Source: a virus. From it: DNA of 58,499 bases. Both the position numbers and the translations under genes were made by a program. The stretch is taken from positions 1-58,499 of the IMG/VR virus record IMGVR_UViG_3300046011_001509. One strand, written 5' to 3'. How positions within the stretch are numbered: position 1 is the first letter of the stretch; each line of letters starts with the position of its first letter. The notes under the pieces are model-generated. The model did not search any database. It saw only the letters and a program-made list of their open reading frames with translations, and was not told the DNA's origin. Of this stretch, positions 32,869 to 41,747 are shown piece by piece.

Positions 32869-34712
32869 CTCTGAATCCTTCTAGGGGTGTAGTGCAGATT
32901 TACCGACTGGAGCGTGAAGGGTTCCGAGTACGCATCGTTGCTGAAGAACAGCAAGCTGATATTTCTGGATGTGCCGTTCAGGTCGTAGATCGGGGGCGAG
33001 ATCAAGGGTGAATCCCAAGTGAACTCATCCCATGTGAACTGGTCCCAGAATCCACCACCACCGGGTGTCTCTACCGTCTGCGCAAACTCTTCCAGTGAGG
33101 TTGCCGCTACAGGCAGCGAGTAGTCGCCGTAGTCCTGCTCATACGCCATGTAAATCTTCGCGTAGCTTGGAATGCGCGTCTCCAGTGATGCGCGTCTCCA
33201 GCGCTTCCTTGTCGTTGGACCGCGCTCTGCGTTGAACGCAAGGCGAATCCACGACTCAATCGCTACTCCGTCAAATGAAGACCCGACCTCTGTCTGGTAC
33301 ACATAGCCATTCGATGAGCCAAAGAAGACGACCTCCGCGCCATCGATGTCTTCACCAGAGACGATGCAAGAGACTGGGTCCGGGTAGATGATTGGCAGGA
33401 CTCCACGCATCTGACCGTTCTCAAGGTGGAACGCCAAGCCAGAGCCGTCAGAGAAGTACACACGGTACTGGTTCTGAGAGCGCAGAACACTGGAGTCAGT
33501 GACCAGACCAACCCGCTTGTCAATGTAGGGCTGCACCGCTTTGCTGATGCTTGACGCTGCGAAGTTGCCGAAGTTCTGCGTGGCTGACAAAGATGTCACT
33601 CCACGGTCATCCAGTGCAATACCCATCGACACATACTTCGCGGTGTGCGCCAGCGCTCCGGTGTCAGGAGATACTGAGACAATGTTCCATGTCGCAGTCG
33701 ATGACCCGTACAGAATCGCTGTCTTGTTGCGAGAATAGACCGCCATCGCGCCACCAGACGATGAGTCGGCTGGCAGTGGCAGCATCGCTGTAATCTCGTC
33801 GCCAATACCGATCTCAGCCGCTGTTGAGCCTACCGCTGCCCACACCCCCGTAGGCGCTCCGGGTGCAGACAGGAACATTGAACCAAGGATGGCTAGGAAC
33901 AAGCGGTTCTTGTGCGCTGCAATGTGGCTAGGCGTATCAGGAGACGCAGTCGAAGTGATCTGCGTGAAGGTCGTGCCGTCGTACTGGAACGCCTTGTTCT
34001 TGCCGTCACAGCCATACATCTTCAGGGCATTCGCAGCGCCTGAGAAGTTGTAATTGACGAACTCATAGCGACCACCAGCCACCAGAGCGGGCGTCGTAAC
34101 AACCTGCCAACCAGACGTTGTCGCAACATACATCACGGCAGCGGTGTTGCCTGCATTGTTCCTGAAGGCGTACATCTTGCCGTTGTAGACCCACACACCA
34201 AGGATGGGGCCAGAACCGGGGACGACTCCGATGTCGTTGCGATACTGTGTCGCCGCGAGGTTCAGATACTGTCTGTCAGTCAAGACATCCGTAGCGCCAC
34301 CCAGCGAGTACGAAAGCAGTGTGCAGCGCGGAGTGGCAGACACATTCAGCGTCTCCGAGATGGTCAGTGCGCCAGACAGCTTTGTCACCACCAAGCTTGT
34401 GGTCGATACCACGGCAATCACAACAGCAGTGTTTGTCGATGAAACGCCAGTGATGGTGTCGCCGACCACAATGGTTGACTGCGGACTCGTGGTCACCATG
34501 TAGTACACCGCATCACTTGGCTTCAGCCGCCCATCGAACCGCTCGTACCCCCCTACCCGCTTGTAGCCGCCGCTGATTTCAGGAACGAAGTTCCCGGCAT
34601 CAATGCAAACTCCGGGTGGAATCTGCAAAGCTGGCGTGAGCAAGTCAAGCCCACCCTCCAGCTTGACGTAGCTCTCCTTGATGGGGACTGGTCGGATTTG
34701 CTGGTGGATCAT
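32865..34712 (-). CDS. P22 gp10-like tail/stabilisation protein
   Basis: 615 residues. The beginning (PVPIKESYVKLEGGLDLLTP) and the beta-propeller-like body with repeated hydrophobic strands match the P22 tail-hub protein gp10 in size and position. In P22 gp10 sits under the gp4 adaptor ring, which is encoded just upstream here (4-base overlap). The propeller tail ends with LLFFSNDAYSEPFTLQSVNL. Role: closing the head after packaging and holding tail parts. Confidence 0.75.
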   Translation of the reverse strand: MIHQQIRPVPIKESYVKLEGGLDLLTPALQIPPGVCIDAGNFVPEISGGYKRVGGYERFDGRLKPSDAVYYMVTTSPQSTIVVGDTITGVSSTNTAVVIAVVSTTSLVVTKLSGALTISETLNVSATPRCTLLSYSLGGATDVLTDRQYLNLAATQYRNDIGVVPGSGPILGVWVYNGKMYAFRNNAGNTAAVMYVATTSGWQVVTTPALVAGGRYEFVNYNFSGAANALKMYGCDGKNKAFQYDGTTFTQITSTASPDTPSHIAAHKNRLFLAILGSMFLSAPGAPTGVWAAVGSTAAEIGIGDEITAMLPLPADSSSGGAMAVYSRNKTAILYGSSTATWNIVSVSPDTGALAHTAKYVSMGIALDDRGVTSLSATQNFGNFAASSISKAVQPYIDKRVGLVTDSSVLRSQNQYRVYFSDGSGLAFHLENGQMRGVLPIIYPDPVSCIVSGEDIDGAEVVFFGSSNGYVYQTEVGSSFDGVAIESWIRLAFNAERGPTTRKRWRRASLETRIPSYAKIYMAYEQDYGDYSLPVAATSLEEFAQTVETPGGGGFWDQFTWDEFTWDSPLISPPIYDLNGTSRNISLLFFSNDAYSEPFTLQSVNLHYTPRRIQR

Positions 34713-35380
34713 GCGAGACTACCGCCTAAAGTAAGCGATGGGAGTTGGTCAACACGCAGTGCGCCCATCAGCGATGAGTAGTTCTCAGCCGCTTCCTGCT
34801 TCGCCTCTTGAGCCGCCTCGTAGCCTGAATACTTCAGCATGGCCCGGTAGACGATTGCCATGTGGAAGTTGTCTGGCATCGAAGGGATGTCAGCGTCTAG
34901 CGCAAGGATGACAGGCTTGCAGAAGTAGTTTCCTACAAAGGTAAGCCCCACCGGAGGAATGCGGTCAAACCACAACGACTTGTCGGCAGGGTCGATGGAG
35001 AACGTATTGGGCCTTCCGTTTTGCCGTACTCCGTAGAGGTAGGTGTTGCGGAAGTCTTCCCACGGCATAGGGTCGAGGAACTGTTCATCCGCCACACCAG
35101 TTGCTGTCAGATAGCAGCGCATGCTGTCATCCTTCAGAACCCGCAAATCAGTCGCACCCATGTCTGTCAGCGAATACTGCTGAGTTCCATTGGACACGAA
35201 GCTCAGATTCTTACGCAGGAAGTTCCACTGGGCATGCTGGTTCTGGATGTCTTCCCAAGCACGGATAACCCAGTTGACAAAGCGCAAGCTCTCGCCAGAC
35301 TGGGACACAACCGTTACTGGTCCCGTACCCGTCCCACCGCATAGGCTGCGAGTCTCTTTGCACAGTTCCAGAAAGTTCAT
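34709..35380 (-). CDS. P22 gp4-like head-tail adaptor
   Basis: 223 residues. The N-terminus (NFLELCKETRSLCGGTG), the motif RFVNWVIRAWEDIQNQHAQW and the later YRAMLKYSGYEAAQEAKQEA are characteristic of podovirus tail adaptors such as P22 gp4. It would form the ring below the portal. Coupled to the gp10-like gene by a 4-base overlap. Confidence 0.78.
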   Translation of the reverse strand: MNFLELCKETRSLCGGTGTGPVTVVSQSGESLRFVNWVIRAWEDIQNQHAQWNFLRKNLSFVSNGTQQYSLTDMGATDLRVLKDDSMRCYLTATGVADEQFLDPMPWEDFRNTYLYGVRQNGRPNTFSIDPADKSLWFDRIPPVGLTFVGNYFCKPVILALDADIPSMPDNFHMAIVYRAMLKYSGYEAAQEAKQEAAENYSSLMGALRVDQLPSLTLGGSLA

Positions 35381-35381
35381 G

Positions 35382-35870
35382 CTAGACCGCCGATGCCAGA
35401 ACCTGTTTCAGCCATGCGCCACCCTTGGGGTTGCGGTCTTCCAGTACCGAGAACGGATAACGAACAGCGGTGTGACGATTGATTCGATTCACTGTCTCGT
35501 CGCCATTTGTGGCAACAGTGGTCTTGATGCTGGTCTGACGCGCACGGGCCAGAATCTCAACGAACTTGCGCTTGACGGTTTGCTCTTGTCCGCGCAGAAA
35601 ACGCTGCGGAGTACCGTTGCAATACACGTCTACCAAAGGCTCTGCATTTTCGTCAGTGCTTTCATGCACGATGACCTTCACAGGCTCTTCATTGAATGCG
35701 AGTTCCGCTGCGTAGTCACCCAACATTGGGCCGTCAGCGATGACAATCTCTTGGTCTGGGCGAACCATACCAGCCAATGGGCCAGTAGTTGGCATATCAA
35801 GACTTGCTGTCTGTCCGATGCTTTGCTCGGAAGAGGAAATCGCTTTGTTATTTGGGATACCACGGGGCAT
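35382..35870 (-). CDS. Hypothetical virion protein (162 aa)
   Basis: ATG 35870 is chosen because AGGAG lies 7 bases upstream; a longer frame begins at 35903. Acidic middle (QEIVIADGPMLGDYAAELAF), then a basic region (RQTSIKTTVATNGDETVNRI). It is the first gene after an intrinsic terminator and ends a base before the adaptor start. Not recognised. Confidence 0.55.
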   Translation of the reverse strand: MPRGIPNNKAISSSEQSIGQTASLDMPTTGPLAGMVRPDQEIVIADGPMLGDYAAELAFNEEPVKVIVHESTDENAEPLVDVYCNGTPQRFLRGQEQTVKRKFVEILARARQTSIKTTVATNGDETVNRINRHTAVRYPFSVLEDRNPKGGAWLKQVLASAV

Positions 35871-35892
35871 TGTTAACTCCTGTTTGGACATG

Positions 35893-35915
35893 AAAAAAGC
35901 CACCCGAAGGTGGCT
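35893..35915 (-). terminator. Intrinsic terminator after the capsid genes
   Basis: On the minus strand AGCCACC and GGTGGCT (35898-35904 and 35909-35915) form a stem followed by a T6 run (35893-35898 in plus-strand coordinates). It separates the capsid-region genes from the tail genes and may adjust their relative amounts. Confidence 0.75.
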
Positions 35916-35934
35916 TTGCTAGGTGCGTGGTTGG

Positions 35935-36297
35935 TTAGGCGTAAGCCATCCACTGCATCGTCTTGGAGGCTACGATAACCAGCAGCGAACCGTTCTGCGA
36001 CACAAGGAAACCAGACTGATTCGGGGTGATACCCTTGTTAGTCGTTTCCAGTGTGACCGTGCCAGCGGCTGCGGTCTTGACGCAAGTGTCATCAGCCATG
36101 CCGTCAAAGAACTCAACCGCAATACGGTCAGTCACATTGACGAACTTCACATACTTTGGCTTGAAGCCGCAGTTGACTTGGATGTAGTCAGCAGCCGTGA
36201 TGGCAGTGCCGTCAAAAACGATCTTGCCAACTGCAAACTGACCTTGCTGCTGGGACGGTGTGGCGGTCAGTGTTTGACCAGCGGTATTGATTGCCAT
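35935..36297 (-). CDS. Small structural protein downstream of the capsid gene
   Basis: 120 residues, beta-rich with Thr and Asn (TTPSQQQGQFAVGKIVFDGT, then a region with FVNVTDRIAVEFFDGM). The position right after the capsid gene suggests a decoration or head protein. It is followed by a terminator. Confidence 0.55.
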   Translation of the reverse strand: MAINTAGQTLTATPSQQQGQFAVGKIVFDGTAITAADYIQVNCGFKPKYVKFVNVTDRIAVEFFDGMADDTCVKTAAAGTVTLETTNKGITPNQSGFLVSQNGSLLVIVASKTMQWMAYA

Positions 36298-36316
36298 GAT
36301 TGTGTTTCCTTAAAAG

Positions 36317-36517
36317 TTACTTGGCGAACTTGCCAGTGAAGGTTGTCCCGGTGTTAGTGGCAGTTACGCCAGCGTCACCATCGAGGATGGTTGTTACTGC
36401 CAGAATCCCGTCAACCAGAGCGTTCAGCAAATTGGTCAACGCTACTTGGTCAGCAGGGCTGATAGAGTTCAAAGTCCCAATGCGTTGGGCGATGTATTCA
36501 GGTACTTGAGATGCCAT
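36317..36517 (-). CDS. Small protein after the capsid gene (66 aa)
   Basis: 66 residues: a helical N-terminus (VPEYIAQRIGTLNSISPADQ) and Thr/Gly-rich C-terminus (TATNTGTTFTGKFAK). Between two terminators downstream of the capsid gene. Possible head-associated protein. Confidence 0.5.
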   Translation of the reverse strand: MASQVPEYIAQRIGTLNSISPADQVALTNLLNALVDGILAVTTILDGDAGVTATNTGTTFTGKFAK

Positions 36518-36532
36518 GTTGGTTCCTTAGTT

Positions 36533-36555
36533 AAAAATGGGAGCCGAAGCCCCCA
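36533..36555 (-). terminator. Intrinsic terminator after the major capsid gene
   Basis: On the minus strand a stem around a TTCG loop (36538-36544 with 36549-36555, one G-U pair) is followed by a T5 run (36533-36537). It lies directly downstream of the capsid gene. Confidence 0.65.
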
Positions 36556-36561
36556 TCAGAA

Positions 36562-37632
36562 TCACAGTGCTGGTGTACCGACCCAGACCAACGCTGCCCA
36601 GCCGTTATTCAGAATAACGGAGGTCATGTAGGTCTTGGCACCGATGTAACCACGCTGGCCCAAAGGATCGTTCTTATCCTTCTGACCGGGTGGAATCCAG
36701 CTAACGTCCATCGAATCAGCACCGCGCAGAGCGACCTGACCCCATGCGTCTTCAGCCACAACTATGACTGGGTAGCAGTCAACCTTGGTGCCGCTGGAGT
36801 ACAAGCCTGTGGAGCCAGTAGCAGCGCCAGCATCGGTGTTTGCAGCCAGTTCAGGCGACAGCACAAAGCGGAAAGATTCGACAGAGCCGATCTCTTGTTC
36901 ATGCACCACCTTGCGGTTGCCGTACTCAGCCACATGCTTGAAGCCGGGGAGGTCGCGGATAGCGGGTTCCAAGTCAGTCGAGCAGAACACCAGATACGAT
37001 GCTTCCACAGGAGCGGTAGCAAAGTTCGGGCTGGGTGCCAGAATGCTGGTGATCATCTTGCCGTGGTTACCCTTGATAGAACGTGTCACCTTGCGGATCA
37101 GGTTCAAGCTCAAGGTGCCATTCACGGTAGCGATGGAGTTACCAGTGCCGCCGTAGAACAGGTTGGTCAAACCCTTCAGAGCGCCATAGCGAACCATCTC
37201 GCGCAGCAAGCCGATACGCTCGCCAGCCTGCTTCTTCATCTCAGCGGGGACATCATCTTCGTACAGGTCGAAGGTTTTGTCCGTCACTGCATAGAGGCAG
37301 GAATACTGCTGGAGAGTCGCCGTCACATCAGACGCCACAAGGGTGTCTGCTGCGGGTGTCACGCCTTCAGTCGTCAGGTGGCTGGACGCGAAGGTCGCCA
37401 CGTTAGAGCCGGTAATCCAGCGTGATTGCGGATCAACACCACCAGACAGAGCGCCAGCAGATGTGCCATAAGGCAACCAGCGACGGAACTGAACCGTGTC
37501 GCCGTTGTTCTTTGGAATCTGTTTTTGCGTTCCAGTGATACCGAGAATTTCTACCGGCAGAGCGTGAGCCAACACCTCGCCTTTTAACTTACCAATTCGC
37601 TGCGCTTGCGTCAGCATTGTTTGAGTAGCCAT
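36562..37632 (-). CDS. Major capsid protein, N4-gp56 family
   Basis: 356 residues. The sequence follows the N4 gp56 capsid family: TMLTQAQRIGKLKGEVLAHA at the start, the FRRWLPYGTSAG and LTTEGVTPAADTLVASDVTA block, the long helix (KKQAGERIGLLREMVRYGAL) and the NTFKHVAEYG-like part (LPGFKHVAEYGNRKVVHEQE). HK97-fold protein forming the shell. Upstream neighbour is the scaffold gene and downstream is a terminator, as expected for a protein made in large amounts. Confidence 0.88.
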   Translation of the reverse strand: MATQTMLTQAQRIGKLKGEVLAHALPVEILGITGTQKQIPKNNGDTVQFRRWLPYGTSAGALSGGVDPQSRWITGSNVATFASSHLTTEGVTPAADTLVASDVTATLQQYSCLYAVTDKTFDLYEDDVPAEMKKQAGERIGLLREMVRYGALKGLTNLFYGGTGNSIATVNGTLSLNLIRKVTRSIKGNHGKMITSILAPSPNFATAPVEASYLVFCSTDLEPAIRDLPGFKHVAEYGNRKVVHEQEIGSVESFRFVLSPELAANTDAGAATGSTGLYSSGTKVDCYPVIVVAEDAWGQVALRGADSMDVSWIPPGQKDKNDPLGQRGYIGAKTYMTSVILNNGWAALVWVGTPAL

Positions 37633-37653
37633 GATTTAATTTCCTTAAAAGGT

Positions 37654-38445
37654 TTACCCTCGTACCGCCTTAAAACCGGCGAGAAAGGCGTCTGTTTCTG
37701 ATAGATTGGGTTTTCCGCTGGCATTGCCTTTCGGCGTGATTGCAGCCTCTAACCGTTTCTGATTGGTTTGTTTTGACTGGGAGGCTTTCGCTTTCCAATC
37801 CTTGTAGGCAGAAATCTTTTCTCCGATGAACTCAGCGTCCCAACTTGCGTCGAGGGCTTCCTTTTCATCAGCAGGCAAGGTCTCTTTCCAGCCAACAAAG
37901 TCTTCCGATGCCACTACTGTTTTCCAGTCCCGATGCTGCACAGTGAGGAGCTTGGTTTCAAAGGCTTTCGTGGTTTCTTCCACGGAAGTCTTGAGTCGCT
38001 GCTCAAACTGATCTGAGTTGGGCTGACCTGCAACGCTCATACCGTTGAGGTCTTCGGCTAACAATGCGGCTAGTTCTGGATAGTCGGCAGACAAGCGCTT
38101 GAACTTGTCTGGGCTGAGTGCTAGAGCCTGTGACTGCTGCGGGGTTGACTTGAGAGAATCAATCGACTGCTTCAGCGAACCCATCGAACCAAAGATTTTT
38201 GACTCTCTCTGTTTCAACGCTTCCACTGTGGAGACAAGCTCCTTGATTTGCTCTTCGGTGTAACCGGCAATCAGCTTCGGCTCTGGTACGGGTTCAGGTT
38301 CGGGTTGCTCGATACCGTTTGCGGAATCAAATCCTGCCTGAAATGCAGCGTCTTCGTTGGCTTCGACTTGCGTCTCTTCCACTTGTGGCGCTTCAGCCTG
38401 TACTTCCTCTACTGCTACTTCCTGAACTTCGTTCTCTGTTGACAT
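37654..38445 (-). CDS. Scaffolding protein
   Basis: 263 residues from ATG 38445. Acidic and Glu/Gln-rich N-terminal half (EVAVEEVQAEAPQVEETQ), helical middle, and a basic C-terminus (KAKASQSKQTNQKRLEAA), the classic charge split of podovirus scaffolds. It lies between the portal and capsid genes, as in most such phages, and should guide procapsid assembly. Confidence 0.8.
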   Translation of the reverse strand: MSTENEVQEVAVEEVQAEAPQVEETQVEANEDAAFQAGFDSANGIEQPEPEPVPEPKLIAGYTEEQIKELVSTVEALKQRESKIFGSMGSLKQSIDSLKSTPQQSQALALSPDKFKRLSADYPELAALLAEDLNGMSVAGQPNSDQFEQRLKTSVEETTKAFETKLLTVQHRDWKTVVASEDFVGWKETLPADEKEALDASWDAEFIGEKISAYKDWKAKASQSKQTNQKRLEAAITPKGNASGKPNLSETDAFLAGFKAVRG

Positions 38446-38461
38446 ACACACTCCAAAATGC

Positions 38462-38484
38462 AAAAGCCACCCAAAGGCAGCTTT
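38462..38484 (-). terminator. Weak intrinsic terminator upstream of the scaffold gene
   Basis: Minus-strand stem (AAAGCTGCC with GGTGGCTTT, one G-U pair), but followed by only four T residues. Lies between the small protein at 38506 and the scaffold gene. Weak; the base composition resembles the other late-block terminators. Confidence 0.5.
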
Positions 38485-38505
38485 CCTAAATGAGTTCGGC
38501 TATTG

Positions 38506-38709
38506 CTAGTCGGACTCGGCTTGCACTGTCTCTTGTTGACCAAGGGACAGAATCTGTTTGATAGCAGAGATACGTCCCCGGAGTCGAGACGTTGCTATCG
38601 CATCAAGCTCACCATCGTTTTGTTGACGGCAAGCTTTGAGTTGTTCGTTAAGGTGTGCGTCCAGACGCAGCCAAACGGCTGACTGGCGCTCTAATTCACT
38701 GAGCTTCAT
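38506..38709 (-). CDS. Small helical protein after the portal gene
   Basis: 67 residues, helical (SELERQSAVWLRLDAHLNEQ and RGRISAIKQILSLGQQETV). Overlaps the portal stop by 4 bases. Position suggests a packaging or head-assembly helper. Confidence 0.55.
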   Translation of the reverse strand: MKLSELERQSAVWLRLDAHLNEQLKACRQQNDGELDAIATSRLRGRISAIKQILSLGQQETVQAESD

Positions 38710-41066
38710 GCTTGGTATGCCTCGCCCGGTTTAGCCCGTCCTGCGGGTTCTACTGGCGGCTTCAGCACTTGCTTGGTGTGTGAATCAAGGTGGGCGAGTT
38801 CGCGTTGCAGGTTGATCTTCGCGCTCTCGGTGGAGAGTTTTGCCTTCACTTGATCCAATGTGATCTGGTGCTTGTTGGCGTATTCCAGTTGAGCGAGTGC
38901 GTATTTCATTTCCAACTCGCGCTCCTTGGCGTTCGCCATGATTCGGTTCTTTTCTGTCTCCGACTCAACATAGGCACGGTCACGGTCAGTGTCCACATTG
39001 GTGCGGTGGATGTCTGCTTCGGCCTTGGTCTGCGCCAGCTTCATCTCAATCGCACCACGGGTTTCGATCTCGTGGACATCGCCCTCCGACATCGTCTGAA
39101 CCTTCTTGAGTTCGACCTGACCCTTCATCGCAGCGATCTCTTTGTCAGTCTCGGCGCGAATCTTCGCAACCTCAACCTGCGGCATGGGTGGAGGCTGAAC
39201 GTTCTGTGCCGCCTTCTTCTCTTCGTCGGTAGGCTCAAAGCGTTTGGCGTCAAACCTGCGAGACTTCAGGTACTCCGTCATCGCCTGCTTCGGAGAGATG
39301 CCAAACGCTGGGTTGAGTGACATCTGGAGAATCTGCGCGGCTTCGTTGTTCTGAAAATCCCGCTCAATCAAAGCGGTGGAGCCACGCGCATCGATCTGGA
39401 AGTCGCCCTTCGCCTCTTCATCCTCGCCGTATAGCATCAGGTATTCGTAATATCTGCGAATGTGCGGCTCTGTCAGCTTGTCATCGATGGTGCGAACAAT
39501 CCTGCGGAGAACCACGTTGGCGTTGTTGTTCACAATCGTCATACCGCCAACCGTGTCTGGTGCGGTTCCCTGAGAACCCTGCATCAGCATGGGCAACCCA
39601 GTTACATCCTCTGCCATCTTGAGCGCGAACTGGATGATGTTCGATAGCTCCTGCTGCATCGTCGGAATGTTCACGGCAATGAAGGCTTGCGCTGCGGCCT
39701 GTACGTCAGCGCCTTCTCGCACGAACCAAATCTTGCGCGGAGTGATCGTCCAGACACCATCAGCAGGCTCAATTGCATCGCGCTTCACGATCAACTGAGG
39801 ACCAGCAGAGAAGCCTGCGTTGTCCATCATGTTGCGTGTCGCAGCATTCAGCATCCGTTGTGGCGTATTGATCTGACGCGCTACACCCATACCCCACGGC
39901 ATGCCAGAGCGTCGTTGCCACGGCAGAACGTCGTATGGGAAGTCGCCAGAATCAAGCGGGTTCAGCGCTGCCTTGATGGGAACATCGTTGACCATCGTAA
40001 TAATGGCTGGCACCGACACATCGCCATCAAGCGGAATGTCTACGTTGGCCGCTTCCAAATCCTCGCGCTCTGCAAGACCATAGAAGTACCAAATCTCAAA
40101 CTTGTCGGCGTCATTGATCTTCTCTTTGAACTTCAGACTCTTGTTGGTCTTCCCCTTCTGCGGACCCAGTTCAAGCGCCTTGTCAATTTGTTCATCCAGA
40201 TACCCCGGGATGCCCTTGAGTTCACGCAACTGTTTTGCAGTGATCTCATCCATCTCCCACACATAGGAGCCGTTGTGGATGTCTTCTCCACAGGCGGGGT
40301 CCGGGTAGAACTTCCACAGATCAATCGACTTCGACTCTGGCGCAATGGTTTGCTCAATCGCCATCGCCAGCATGCCGCCATTGGAATTGGCTACACGGTT
40401 GTACTTCTTGGCAGGAGTCGGGCCTTTCAGGATACCTGTCCCCAGTCGAGCGCAGTTCTCCAATACCTTGCGTACTTCGGAGTGCCATTGGCATTGAACC
40501 AGCCAGTCTTCCAACTGGGTCTTGGCTTTCTCGCATGCAGCACGGGCTTGGTCCTGAATGGCTTCAGCCGGGTCAACCGTGGGAGCAGGAGGTTGTGGCA
40601 TGCCCTGCATGGCTGGATCAACGTTGGGCTGCGCTATCGCCTGCGCTACGGGTGTTGGCTGGAACTTGCCTTGAGAGATGGGAGTGGGACGAATACCCCA
40701 GTTCGTCTCATCATTGGGCAAGGTCATGTCCGCCACGCGCGCGGCAGCAGCATCCACATATGGGCGAGTGATGTTCAGGTAGACCGTTGAGCGACCAGCC
40801 ATCGACTTGCGGTTCGTCTGGAACCCGCCATTCGGAGTAGAAGGCTTCAGTACAGATTCGCGGTTCGTGTCATCGACGCCTTGGTATGCCTCTTCATCAG
40901 CAGTCCAGTCGTCCTCAATCCCGCTACTAGCCCGTCCTTGAATAGCCTCTTCCCGCTTCTTTGCGAGTGAAGCTCCGAATGCTTCAATCTTTTCGGCGAG
41001 TTTTGCCTTCTGAATCGCCATCGCTTCGATGACCTCATCCGGTAAGTCTTGAAGTTGTTCGTTCAT
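38706..41066 (-). CDS. P22-type portal protein
   Basis: 786 residues from ATG 41066. Landmarks: RSTVYLNITRPYVDAAAARV, MTLPNDETNWGIRPTP, WHSEVRKVLENCARLGTGIL and PYDVLPWQRRSGMPWGMG, typical of large P22-like portals. The C-terminal 200 residues are a long coiled coil (AEADIHRTNVDTDRDRAYVE) like the P22 barrel. It forms the dodecameric gate for packaging and ejection. It is preceded by a terminator and followed by scaffold and capsid genes. Confidence 0.85.
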   Translation of the reverse strand: MNEQLQDLPDEVIEAMAIQKAKLAEKIEAFGASLAKKREEAIQGRASSGIEDDWTADEEAYQGVDDTNRESVLKPSTPNGGFQTNRKSMAGRSTVYLNITRPYVDAAAARVADMTLPNDETNWGIRPTPISQGKFQPTPVAQAIAQPNVDPAMQGMPQPPAPTVDPAEAIQDQARAACEKAKTQLEDWLVQCQWHSEVRKVLENCARLGTGILKGPTPAKKYNRVANSNGGMLAMAIEQTIAPESKSIDLWKFYPDPACGEDIHNGSYVWEMDEITAKQLRELKGIPGYLDEQIDKALELGPQKGKTNKSLKFKEKINDADKFEIWYFYGLAEREDLEAANVDIPLDGDVSVPAIITMVNDVPIKAALNPLDSGDFPYDVLPWQRRSGMPWGMGVARQINTPQRMLNAATRNMMDNAGFSAGPQLIVKRDAIEPADGVWTITPRKIWFVREGADVQAAAQAFIAVNIPTMQQELSNIIQFALKMAEDVTGLPMLMQGSQGTAPDTVGGMTIVNNNANVVLRRIVRTIDDKLTEPHIRRYYEYLMLYGEDEEAKGDFQIDARGSTALIERDFQNNEAAQILQMSLNPAFGISPKQAMTEYLKSRRFDAKRFEPTDEEKKAAQNVQPPPMPQVEVAKIRAETDKEIAAMKGQVELKKVQTMSEGDVHEIETRGAIEMKLAQTKAEADIHRTNVDTDRDRAYVESETEKNRIMANAKERELEMKYALAQLEYANKHQITLDQVKAKLSTESAKINLQRELAHLDSHTKQVLKPPVEPAGRAKPGEAYQA

Positions 41067-41076
41067 ATTTGGTCGT

Positions 41077-41100
41077 AAAAAAACCACCTCATGGGTGGTT
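41077..41100 (-). terminator. Intrinsic terminator just upstream of the portal gene
   Basis: On the minus strand AACCACC and GGTGGTT (41082-41088 and 41094-41100) form a stem followed by seven Ts (41077-41083). The portal start is 11 bases further on, so read-through (antitermination) is needed for the portal to be made from upstream transcription, or the portal has its own promoter. Confidence 0.8.
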
Positions 41101-41105
41101 CGTGT

Positions 41106-41744
41106 TTATCTTCTTGCCCGTCTTCTCAACTGAGCAACGTAGTTAAAGTTGCCCTCATTCGCTGCCGTATCCCAGCAAATCCAACTGACCTTCACATCGC
41201 AAGGTGTCGCGTTGGTGTCAAACGCCAGCCACGAAACCTTGACATCACACGGCGTTGCGTTGGTGTCAAACGCCAGCCACGAAACCTTGACATCACACGG
41301 CGTTGCGTTGGTGTCAAGCTGCAGCCAACTGACCTTGACATCAATGGTCGCGCTTGACTGAGCCACCGTGGGTGCATAGCCCGTAATCGTCAGACTGCCA
41401 GCGCCAGCAACCACACTCTGATTCGCAGACTGCAAGACAGTCGGTGCATTACCAACCAGCGTTAAACCGCCCACACCAGCCGTTACAGCTTGATTCGCAG
41501 TCCGGGTGACTGTTGGTACATACCCGGCAATTGAGAGGCTTCCCGCCCCTGCTGTGACCGCTTGGTGTGCTGTCTGTAAAACCGTGGGCGCGTTACCGAC
41601 TAGGGCAATACTTCCAACGCCGGGGGTAATTGCAGTTGCCGCTGTCTGAATTACAGATGGCGCGTAACCCTGTATTGAGACAACGCCTTCCCCGGGTGTG
41701 ACCGTCGTGCCACCACCCGCTTGTAGGGCAAGTAGCAGTGACAT
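41106..41744 (-). CDS. Repeat protein with BIg-like and 16-residue repeats
   Basis: 212 residues. The N-terminal two thirds carry about five copies of a roughly 24-residue unit ending in GYAPTV or GNAPTV (for example TAGAGSLSIAGYVPTVTRTA). The C-terminal part has about four copies of a 16-residue repeat (CDVKVSWLAFDTNATP). The same 24-residue unit occurs in the protein at 43453. Probably a surface-exposed virion protein that changes length by recombination. Confidence 0.7.
   Translation of the reverse strand: MSLLLALQAGGGTTVTPGEGVVSIQGYAPSVIQTAATAITPGVGSIALVGNAPTVLQTAHQAVTAGAGSLSIAGYVPTVTRTANQAVTAGVGGLTLVGNAPTVLQSANQSVVAGAGSLTITGYAPTVAQSSATIDVKVSWLQLDTNATPCDVKVSWLAFDTNATPCDVKVSWLAFDTNATPCDVKVSWICWDTAANEGNFNYVAQLRRRARR
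41194..41345 (-). repeat. 48-bp tandem repeat
   Basis: Two near-identical 48-bp units with two diverged units at the edges encode the 16-residue repeats (VKVSWLAFDTNATP). The copies within are almost identical at the DNA level, so they are recent or homogenised. Confidence 0.85.
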
Positions 41745-41747
41745 AGG